A DNA stretch of 36,215 nucleotides from Ureibacillus terrenus (lineage in GTDB: Bacteria > Bacillota > Bacilli > Bacillales_A > Planococcaceae): assembly GCF_006569205.1 (NCBI RefSeq), contig NZ_VIGD01000021.1:1-36215 (forward strand), given 5' to 3'. Under the pieces are notes generated by a model that searched no databases, was not told the origin of the DNA, and worked only from the letters and a program-made list of their open reading frames with translations. Positions 29,742 through 36,215 of this stretch are shown in pieces (the stretch's first letter is position 1; the number at the start of each line of letters is the position of its first letter). The position numbers and the translations under genes are program-made.

Positions 29742-32316
29742 TTATCCAATATTCCTGCTATTAGCCATTCCGCTCTTGGGGTATTTTATTTGGACATGGC
29801 GAAAACATCGGGCTTCCTTGAAAAAAGAACATAAAACGGTTTTCATTCTTCGGATGATCGCGGCTGCCACGCTCGTATTTGCCCTCGCCTCCCCTTATGT
29901 ATTATTGCCGGTAAAGGATGAACAGGTATTGTTCCTTATTGACCGTTCGGCTTCAGTGGAAGGCACTGAAGATGAAGCTTTGAAGTTCATTGAAGAAAGT
30001 TTGAAAGCGAAGAAGGAACACCATTCGGTGGGGATTTATTCCTTTGCCTCAAATTTTCAAACAGAGGCGATTTTGTCAAGGACGTTGGAACATGCTTCAA
30101 CCTTAAGCGATATCCGCGGGGTGGATGAGACCGATATCGAACAAGCTTTGCAATTGGCATCGGGCATCGTTGATAAAGACAAAGCAGCGCGCATCGTTCT
30201 TCTAACTGACGGACGGCAAACAAAAGGTGAAGCATTGGAAAGCATTGCGAAAATGGCCGGTTCAAAAATTTCCGTAGATGTGGTTCCGATTGGAAGAAAT
30301 ATTGAACATGACGTCTCCATTCGGAGCTTTACGACCCCAAAAGTGGCGTATCAGGGAGAAGAACAGCAATTGGTGACGGAAATTGAATCAACCAAAGATA
30401 CATTAGGCGAGCTGCTCATATATGAAAACGATCAGCTGATTATGAGGGAAGAAGTTCAGCTGCAGCAAGGAAAAAATGTTTTCACCCATCGTCATAAAGG
30501 AAGCCAAGAGGGATTAGTGAAGTATGAAGCAGTGATTCAAACGGATGAAGATGCCGTATTAGAAAATAATAAATTGACGAGCATGACGAATATCCGGAGC
30601 ACTCCAAGGTTATTGATTGTCACTAATCAAGGAAAGGGTTCTGCCATCGCGAAAATATTGAATCCGTCTGCCATTCAGTTTGAAGAGGTGGCTGCCGAAG
30701 AATTGCCCAGCTCTTTATCCAATATCCTGAAGTATGATGCCATCATTTTTGACAATGTCCCTGGTCATCTTGTCGGGGAAGCGAAAATGGGTGTCATCGA
30801 GCAGGCAGTAAAAAATTTCGGCGTCGGCTTTATGATGGTCGGGGGAGAAAACAGTTTTGGCCTGGGAGGTTATTTTAAAACGCCCATTGAACGGTTACTG
30901 CCCGTTGAAATGGAAGTGCAAGGGAAACAACAAATACCGTCCTTGGGGCTTATTATCGTGCTTGACCGTTCAGGCAGTATGACCGGTATGAAAATGGAAT
31001 TGGCCAAAGAGGCCGCAGCGCGTTCCGTTGAGCTGCTCCGGGAGGAAGATACGTTTGGATTGATTGCATTTGACGATCAGCCGTGGGAACTTGTTGGAAC
31101 AGGGCCGATCAAAAATAAAAAATCTGTGGTCGAAACCATCATGTCCATACCGCCAGGCGGGGGAACCGAAATTTATCCGGCCCTTTCCTTGGCCTATAAA
31201 AATTTGAGCCCTCTGAAATTGCAGCGGAAACATATCATTTTATTAACCGATGGCCAGTCATATTCGACCGGAAGTTATGAAGCTCTTATTGAAGGCGGAA
31301 AAGAAAATTTGATTACGTTGTCGACCGTTGCCATCGGGGATGACGCGGATCGGAATTTATTAGAATATTTAAGCGAACTTGGGAGTGGAAGGTTTTATGA
31401 TGTAGTAGATGAAACCTCGATTCCATCAATTTTGACCCGAGAAACGGCGATGATGTCCCGGACTTATATTGAAGACAATCCTTTTTATCCGGTTATCCAT
31501 CATGCAGAAGGCTGGAATCATTTGTTTGAAGAAGGCGTTCCGCAGATGAATGCTTACATTGCAACAACCGCAAAAACGGTCGCCCATGTGATTGCGGAAA
31601 GCGAAAAAGAAGATCCGGTGCTTGCAGAATGGCAATATGGACTGGGGCGGACGATAGCCTTTACATCCGATTCCACAGGAGCCTGGACCGGGGATTGGGC
31701 GAGGTGGAACCGGTGGGGTGATTTTTGGCATACAGCCGTTTCCAGATTGCTGCCTGCATATAACGAAATCGCTTATGACATCCGGATGGATGGGGATGGA
31801 ACATTTATCATCACCGATCCCGCTAATCAGGCGGCTTTTCTAGACGTTGCTGTAGTAGATGAAGCCGGGAATGAATTGGATGTCCAACTGGAACCCGTTT
31901 CCGCAGGCAAAATACGGGCAATCGTTGACGCCAAGCCAGGTCTGGTGTTCTTCAGAATCTCAAAAGACGATGATGTGTTTCAGGCGGGATTAACGGTCCC
32001 GTATAGCGCGGAATATGAACTGCAGCCGCCAAATGAGGATTTGCTGAAAGAAATTGCCGAAAAAACAGGAGGCAAGATTATTAAAGAGCCGCAGGAAGCT
32101 TTTCGTGCATTTAAGGAACAAGGGACTGCCCGCCAAAGCATCTCTACTTTTCTGATCCTTGTTGGTTTATTGTTGTTCTTTATTGATATAACGATTCGGC
32201 GATTTGGATGGACCTTTATTAAACAAATCGGAAAACCAAGGAAAGTTGTTGCAACGAAAGTTGCAGAGGAAGAAACAAATGTGGAACGAATTTTAAAAGG
32301 AATGAGGAAGAGATAA
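29725..32316 (+). CDS. Large membrane protein with two VWA domains and a glutamine-amidotransferase-like domain
   Basis: 863 residues. Two N-terminal helices (about 5-25 and 40-60), a first VWA domain (about 70-195; LIDRSASVEG, LLTDGRQT), a linker with beta domain, a GATase1-like segment (about 320-400; DAIIFDNVPGHL, MMVGGENSFGLGGY) lacking a visible catalytic Cys triad, a second VWA domain (about 405-590; IIVLDRSGSMTG with a full DxSxS site, LLTDGQS), an Ig-like region, and a C-terminal helix near 805-825. The start chosen is GTG at 29725, after GGGAGGTG inside the end of the preceding gene. It is the last gene of the operon; 107 nt separate it from the dnaX -10 element. Probably the main extracellular effector or adhesive part of the MoxR-VWA machine. 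Confidence 0.87.
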   Translation: MDLRIDYPIFLLLAIPLLGYFIWTWRKHRASLKKEHKTVFILRMIAAATLVFALASPYVLLPVKDEQVLFLIDRSASVEGTEDEALKFIEESLKAKKEHHSVGIYSFASNFQTEAILSRTLEHASTLSDIRGVDETDIEQALQLASGIVDKDKAARIVLLTDGRQTKGEALESIAKMAGSKISVDVVPIGRNIEHDVSIRSFTTPKVAYQGEEQQLVTEIESTKDTLGELLIYENDQLIMREEVQLQQGKNVFTHRHKGSQEGLVKYEAVIQTDEDAVLENNKLTSMTNIRSTPRLLIVTNQGKGSAIAKILNPSAIQFEEVAAEELPSSLSNILKYDAIIFDNVPGHLVGEAKMGVIEQAVKNFGVGFMMVGGENSFGLGGYFKTPIERLLPVEMEVQGKQQIPSLGLIIVLDRSGSMTGMKMELAKEAAARSVELLREEDTFGLIAFDDQPWELVGTGPIKNKKSVVETIMSIPPGGGTEIYPALSLAYKNLSPLKLQRKHIILLTDGQSYSTGSYEALIEGGKENLITLSTVAIGDDADRNLLEYLSELGSGRFYDVVDETSIPSILTRETAMMSRTYIEDNPFYPVIHHAEGWNHLFEEGVPQMNAYIATTAKTVAHVIAESEKEDPVLAEWQYGLGRTIAFTSDSTGAWTGDWARWNRWGDFWHTAVSRLLPAYNEIAYDIRMDGDGTFIITDPANQAAFLDVAVVDEAGNELDVQLEPVSAGKIRAIVDAKPGLVFFRISKDDDVFQAGLTVPYSAEYELQPPNEDLLKEIAEKTGGKIIKEPQEAFRAFKEQGTARQSISTFLILVGLLLFFIDITIRRFGWTFIKQIGKPRKVVATKVAEEETNVERILKGMRKR

Positions 32317-32419
32317 TTTTCTTTTCGCATGTATGATGAAAGAAGGGATTAGCGGAGGCGGCGTCATGCTGGTGGCGCCATCTTCCATCGTTTTATAATT
32401 GTTTTTTAAACGCTGAGAA

Positions 32420-32429
32420 GTGGTATAAT
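32420..32429 (+). promoter_or_regulatory. Extended -10 promoter of dnaX
   Basis: GTGGTATAAT contains TG-N-TATAAT (TATAAT at 32424-32429). A weak TTGTTT at 32399-32404 is 19 nt away. It leaves a ~35-nt leader to the TTG start. Confidence 0.65.
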
Positions 32430-32470
32430 GTAGCTACGAGAACGTCGTAAGCAAAAAGGAGAGGAAATCG

Positions 32471-34225
32471 TTGACATATCAAGCATTTTATCGCGTTTAC
32501 AGGCCGCAAAGCTTTCGCGAAATGTCCGGTCAAACCCACGTAAAAAGAACGCTTCAAAATGCTCTCCTGGCAAATAAAACAACCCACGCATATTTGTTTT
32601 CCGGCCCGCGGGGCACAGGAAAAACAAGTACAGCCAAAATTTTTGCTAAAGCATTAAATTGCGAAAAGGCGCCGACGAACGAGCCTTGCAATGAATGTCC
32701 CACTTGCCGAAGCATCACGGAAGGTTCACACCCGGATGTGATTGAATTCGACGCCGCCTCCAATTCCCGCGTTGAAGAAATCCGCGACATCATTGAAAAA
32801 GTAAGATTTGCTCCAGTAAATGCCCGCTATAAAGTGTATATTATCGACGAAGTGCATATGCTTTCTACGAGCGCTTTCAATGCTTTGCTGAAAACATTGG
32901 AAGAACCGCCAGCCCATGCGGTGTTTATTTTGGCAACCACTGAACCGCACAAATTGCCGGCTACCATCATTTCACGCTGCCAGCGCTTTGATTTTAAACG
33001 CCTTTCTTCCAATGATATTGTGGAACGGATGAAATTGGTGTTGGAGGATATTCAACTGCCTTACGAAGAACAGGCGCTAAAAGTCATTGCGCAAGCGGCA
33101 AACGGCGGGATGCGTGATGCGTTAAGTTTATTGGATCAAATCGTATCCTTCAGCGGGGAGAAGCTGACGCTTGAAAACGCTTTGCTGGTAAGCGGTTCCG
33201 TGAGCCAAGATGTGTTTTATGATTTAGTGTCCGCTTTAAAAGAAAAGGATATCGCCCATGTACTTTCTTTATTGGAAGATTTGATAGCGGAAGGGAAGGA
33301 TCCGCTCCGTTTGTCGGAAGACCTGATTACATTTTTCCGGGATTTGTTATTGCTGCAAACGAGCGGGAATTTGGAGGAACTGTTGGAACTGATTACACCT
33401 GAAGAAAAATTTGCGGAGTTATCCCGGGAATTTTCATCCGATACCCTTTACAAATGTATTGATATCCTTTCCAAAACCCAACAAGATATGAGGTTTTCTC
33501 ATCATACAAAAGTGTATTTGGAAACCGCTTTATTGAAAATGACCCAAATTTCAAATTCGGGTGCAAAAGGCGCGGTGCAAGCGGATTCCGCATTACTTGA
33601 TAAAGTAGCCCAATTGGAGAAATTGGTCCTTCAATTAAAAACGCAAATTGAAAGCGGTGCGGCGGTTTCCCAGGCAAATATGCCGGCCAAAGAAGAGATC
33701 CGCCCAAGAACAAAAATTGTCAATGGATATAAAGCGCCCGAGGGAAGAATCAAAGAAGTGTTAAAGCACGCTACGAAACAAGATATCATCCAGGTGAAAA
33801 ACGCCTGGTTCCCTGCCTTAAACCAGCTTCAAAAATCGCAATCGGCGCTTTTTGCGGAAGCCGAACCAGTTGCAGCATCTTCTAGTGCATTTGTGATAAA
33901 ATTCAAGTATGATATACATTGTCAAATGGTTGCTGAAAACAGAGATCTCACTACTGCCTTTTCCCAAGCGCTTTTTCAACAAACTGGAAATATGTATGAA
34001 ATTTTGTGCATTCCGGAACGGCAATGGACCGTTTTACGTGAAAATTTTATCCGCGAGAGCGGATTAAATCTTAAAAAAGCTAATAATGCGGAGAACAAGG
34101 TTCAGGAAAATGTTTCCGAAGCGCCATATATTGACGACATGAAAGATATGGAGTCGGAAGACCCGATTGTGAAAGAAGCGGAAAAAATGTTTGGAAAAGA
34201 TTTTGTGGAAGTAGTGGAAGATTGA
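32471..34225 (+). CDS. dnaX: DNA polymerase III subunits gamma/tau
   Basis: Clamp-loader ATPase of the replisome. 584 residues. N-terminus [20 protein letters not shown] is classical; Walker [21 protein letters not shown], zinc-binding [29 protein letters not shown], and the SRC sensor [12 protein letters not shown]. The C-terminal part (about 370-584) is the variable tau region. TTG at 32471 follows AAAAAGGAGAGG. It opens the conserved dnaX-ybaB-recR-yaaL set. I see no gamma-producing slippery site in the right frame. Confidence 0.97.
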   Translation: MTYQAFYRVYRPQSFREMSGQTHVKRTLQNALLANKTTHAYLFSGPRGTGKTSTAKIFAKALNCEKAPTNEPCNECPTCRSITEGSHPDVIEFDAASNSRVEEIRDIIEKVRFAPVNARYKVYIIDEVHMLSTSAFNALLKTLEEPPAHAVFILATTEPHKLPATIISRCQRFDFKRLSSNDIVERMKLVLEDIQLPYEEQALKVIAQAANGGMRDALSLLDQIVSFSGEKLTLENALLVSGSVSQDVFYDLVSALKEKDIAHVLSLLEDLIAEGKDPLRLSEDLITFFRDLLLLQTSGNLEELLELITPEEKFAELSREFSSDTLYKCIDILSKTQQDMRFSHHTKVYLETALLKMTQISNSGAKGAVQADSALLDKVAQLEKLVLQLKTQIESGAAVSQANMPAKEEIRPRTKIVNGYKAPEGRIKEVLKHATKQDIIQVKNAWFPALNQLQKSQSALFAEAEPVAASSSAFVIKFKYDIHCQMVAENRDLTTAFSQALFQQTGNMYEILCIPERQWTVLRENFIRESGLNLKKANNAENKVQENVSEAPYIDDMKDMESEDPIVKEAEKMFGKDFVEVVED

Positions 34226-34274
34226 TGATTTTCAGCATAACTTAAAGAATGCCAATAAAGGAGGACGTTTTAGA

Positions 34275-34589
34275 ATGCGTGGAATGGGTAATATGCAGAG
34301 CATGCTGAAAAAAATGCAAAAAATGCAAAAAGAAATGCTTCAAGCTCAAGAAGAATTAAATGCAAAAGAATTTGAAGGAACTGCTGGAGGCGGAATGGTA
34401 AAAGCGACAGTCAACGGGGAACGCAAAGTTTTGGATATCAGCATCGATCCTTCCGTAGTGGATCCGGAAGACGTGGAAATGCTTCAAGATTTAATTATCG
34501 TTGCAATTAATGAAGCATTGAAGAAAGTGGAAGAAGAAACTGCTGCAACAATGGGCAAATTCACTCAAGGATTAAACCTTCCGTTCTAG
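34275..34589 (+). CDS. ybaB: YbaB/EbfC nucleoid-associated protein
   Basis: 104 residues, DNA-binding dimer found between dnaX and recR in most bacteria (yaaK in B. subtilis). The Met/Gln/Lys-rich first helix ([19 protein letters not shown]), [15 protein letters not shown] strand region and [10 protein letters not shown] end are diagnostic. ATG at 34275 follows AAGGAGG. Same transcription unit as dnaX and recR. Confidence 0.96.
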   Translation: MRGMGNMQSMLKKMQKMQKEMLQAQEELNAKEFEGTAGGGMVKATVNGERKVLDISIDPSVVDPEDVEMLQDLIIVAINEALKKVEEETAATMGKFTQGLNLPF

Positions 34590-34602
34590 GAGGTCAATTT
34601 AA

Positions 34603-35199
34603 ATGTATTATCCTGAACCGATATCAAAGCTCATTGATAGCTTTATGAAATTGCCAGGCATCGGTCCGAAAACTGCGGCTCGACTGGCATTTTTCGTTTT
34701 AACCATGAAGGAAGATGAGGTATTATCCTTTGCGAAAGCGTTAGTGGATGCAAAGAGGGATTTGACATATTGCTCCATATGCGGGCATATAACTGATGTG
34801 GATCCTTGCCATATTTGTACCGATCAAACCAGGGATGTTTCAACGATTTGTGTTGTACAGGATCCAAAAGACGTGATCGCCATGGAAAAAATGAAGGATT
34901 ACCATGGTTTATATCATGTATTGCACGGGGCCATCTCGCCGATGGACGGAATCGGTCCTGAAGATATTAATGTAGCTTCATTAATCAACCGATTACAAGA
35001 TGAGAGGGTCAAAGAAATTATTTTGGCGACGAATCCAACGATTGAAGGGGAAGCGACAGCGATGTATATTTCACGTCTTGTAAAGCCCTCGGGAATCCGG
35101 ACAACACGCCTCGCCCATGGACTGCCGGTAGGTGGCGACCTGGAATATGCTGATGAAGTGACGTTATCAAAAGCTTTGGAAGGGCGGCGTGAAATATAA
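34603..35199 (+). CDS. recR: Recombination protein RecR
   Basis: 198 residues. Helix-hairpin-helix [14 protein letters not shown], zinc finger [16 protein letters not shown], and a Toprim domain with [13 protein letters not shown] and [17 protein letters not shown], followed by [19 protein letters not shown]. Acts with RecF/RecO to load RecA on gapped DNA. ATG at 34603 follows TAGGAGGT, 13 nt after ybaB. Confidence 0.97.
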   Translation: MYYPEPISKLIDSFMKLPGIGPKTAARLAFFVLTMKEDEVLSFAKALVDAKRDLTYCSICGHITDVDPCHICTDQTRDVSTICVVQDPKDVIAMEKMKDYHGLYHVLHGAISPMDGIGPEDINVASLINRLQDERVKEIILATNPTIEGEATAMYISRLVKPSGIRTTRLAHGLPVGGDLEYADEVTLSKALEGRREI

Positions 35200-35200
35200 G

Positions 35201-35428
35201 GTGGGCTTATTCAGTCGAAAAGGAAAATTAAAAAAAGAATTTGATGAACAATTAATGCGTTTGATGCAAGAAACAAAAGATGATTGGAATTACGCAAAAC
35301 AGCTGGAAGAATTGACGGAAGATTATAATTTGGATATCATTGCCCAAAGCAAAATTGCAGAAAGTCTTCATTTTTATCTGTTCAAAGAAGCGCGCATCCG
35401 AAGAATAATGCTGCGTCATGACAAATAA
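35201..35428 (+). CDS. yaaL: YaaL-family protein (DUF2508)
   Basis: 75 residues of unknown function; a conserved small helical protein after recR in Bacillales. N-terminus GLFSRKGKLKKEFDEQLM and the end EARIRRIMLRHDK match the family. GTG at 35201 gives the family-typical beginning; an in-frame GTG at 35189 inside recR would add four residues and is nearly as likely. The 140 nt after it hold no further gene. Confidence 0.88.
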   Translation: MGLFSRKGKLKKEFDEQLMRLMQETKDDWNYAKQLEELTEDYNLDIIAQSKIAESLHFYLFKEARIRRIMLRHDK

Positions 35429-35570
35429 AAGGAGCATTGGGGATGCGGTTCAACTTGAAAATGCAGTTTTAATAAAATGAGATGTAAAATTATTGTTTTT
35501 GTGAAAATAATACTAAGAGTAGCCGTAATAGCATATGTTTCCAATGTACGTGAATTCGGAAGGAGATTGG

Positions 35571-35840
35571 ATGGGTACATATTTGGGTCTGGGTGCTATA
35601 TGCGTGCTACTCATTGTTTTCCTTATTACAGGAAAAAAGCTGGATTATGGGATTATTATTGAGAAATTGGCGATTTTCTGGTTTCGGCTTGCATGTTCGT
35701 TTGCTTTTTTATATTTGGCCCACATTACATTTGACGGCTTTGATATTGTCATTCCGGTGAACTTTTTTTCGGCTCTCACTATTACAATTTTAGGATTTCC
35801 GGGTGTATTGTGCATTGCAGTATTAACTTTATTACAATAA
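35571..35840 (+). CDS. bofA: BofA, inhibitor of pro-sigma-K processing
   Basis: 89 residues. Two membrane segments (about 4-22, 29-53) and the conserved end VIPVNFFSALTITILGFPGVLCIAVL. In sporulating bacilli BofA sits in the outer forespore membrane and, with SpoIVFA, holds back the SpoIVFB protease. ATG at 35571 follows AAGGAGATT; an upstream in-frame ATG lacks a ribosome binding site. Its place between yaaL and an rRNA operon is as in B. subtilis. It marks the organism as a spore former. Confidence 0.92.
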   Translation: MGTYLGLGAICVLLIVFLITGKKLDYGIIIEKLAIFWFRLACSFAFLYLAHITFDGFDIVIPVNFFSALTITILGFPGVLCIAVLTLLQ

Positions 35841-35920
35841 AATGTTCAACAATTATTGCATCTTCTCACTTCACTTGTTATAATAAATTTCCCTTTGAGA
35901 AATAAAAAAGTTAAAAAGTA

Positions 35921-36012
35921 TTGACACTAATAAAGCAAATCAGTTAAAATATAAAAGCTCGCTAAAAAACAAGCAAAAAAATACTTGAAATAACAAAAAA
36001 ACGTGATATAAT
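35921..36012 (+). promoter_or_regulatory. Tandem rRNA promoters P1 and P2
   Basis: P1: TTGACA (35921-35926) with TAAAAT (35945-35950), spacer 18. P2: TTGAAA (35985-35990) with TATAAT (36007-36012), spacer 16, with TG upstream of the -10. Tandem strong promoters are usual for rRNA operons of Bacillus. The ~80 nt between bofA and P1 are AT-rich and empty. Confidence 0.85.
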
Positions 36013-36027
36013 ATTTAAATGTCACTA

Positions 36028-36149
36028 CAAATTTACTAAATGAACCTTGAAAACTGAACACCAAAGCGTTGATGCCAGAAACAATTCCGGTTTGCCGGCC
36101 CCGTCGGCGGACCGGATTCGGACAAACAATTTGAGCGAAATCAAATTCT
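36028..36149 (+). promoter_or_regulatory. rRNA leader with conserved box and processing hairpins
   Basis: The AACCTTGAAAACTGAAC element (from 36043) is typical of Bacillus rRNA leaders. TCCGGT/ACCGGA with inner GCCG/CGGC forms a stem at 36086-36116, and AATTTGA/TCAAATT a second one at 36128-36147 just before 16S. Confidence 0.75.
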
Positions 36150-36215
36150 TTTTGGAGAGTTTGATCCTGGCTCAGGACGAACGCTGGCGGCGTGCCTAAT
36201 ACATGCAAGTCGAGC
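36150..36215 (+). rRNA. 16S rRNA, 5' end (partial)
   Basis: Begins near TTTTGGAGAGTTTGATCCTG and runs through GGCGTGCCTAATACATGCAA to the window end. First gene of the downstream rRNA operon; it continues outside the window. Confidence 0.97.

Noticed and set aside
34060..34090. Programmed frameshift in dnaX at the A6 tract (34073-34078) to make a gamma subunit
   Set aside because: The zero-frame phasing is CTT-AAA-AAA-GCT, not the A-AAA-AAG needed for the E. coli type slip, and no stimulatory hairpin is evident.

Overview
The window is a low-GC chromosomal segment from a spore-forming member of the Bacillales. It starts in the 3' end of one rRNA operon (23S end, 5S) and finishes at the 5' end of another (tandem promoters, leader, first bases of 16S). 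The backbone order, rrn - guaB - dacA - pdxS - serS ... tRNA-Ser ... tadA ... SRP RNA ... dnaX - ybaB - recR - yaaL - bofA - rrn, is the origin-proximal order known from Bacillus subtilis. bofA implies endospore formation. Genus is not decidable from sequence alone; a Bacillaceae/Planococcaceae-type organism fits.

Region by region. 1-3.7 kb: rRNA end, IMP dehydrogenase (guaB) and the sporulation/vegetative D,D-carboxypeptidase dacA. 3.8-6.2 kb: a MocR/PdxR-type regulator divergent from a PdxS-type PLP synthase gene that has no pdxT next to it. 6.3-7.9 kb: T-box leader and serS. 8-11.3 kb: a chemoreceptor and a short-chain fatty acid transporter. 11.4-12.6 kb: tadA and a LOG-family phosphoribohydrolase. 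12.7-15.2 kb: two overlapping genes whose C-termini each carry an R-x6-H HEPN RNase motif and whose architecture and size match tandem Csm6/Csm6' proteins, but with no CRISPR array or other cas gene in the window. 15.3-19.6 kb: an RraA-like protein, a GltP-type glutamate symporter and a GlnK/GlnL-type two-component system. 19.7-20.3 kb: tRNA-Ser(UGA) and the large Bacillus-type SRP RNA.

20.5-32.3 kb is one tightly packed, co-directional run of eight genes: a large secreted/membrane protein, an ABC ATPase and its permease, a membrane protein with a Gln/Gly/Ser/Asn-rich tandem-repeat linker, a MoxR AAA+ ATPase, a DUF58 protein, a BatA-like VWA protein and an 863-residue membrane protein with two VWA domains. 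Start/stop overlaps couple most of them. This looks like a MoxR-VWA envelope machine fused to an ABC exporter module, and it separates the SRP RNA from dnaX, which are close neighbours in B. subtilis. 32.4-35.8 kb returns to the backbone (dnaX, ybaB, recR, yaaL, bofA).

Most noteworthy points: the orphan Csm6-like pair with a perfect 15-bp palindrome at its promoter; the PdxS variant with altered N- and C-termini and no PdxT partner; the 12-kb ABC/MoxR/VWA operon; and a hairpin that can hide the ribosome binding site of the fatty-acid transporter gene. All functional statements are from reading the sequence and family knowledge; no database search was run.
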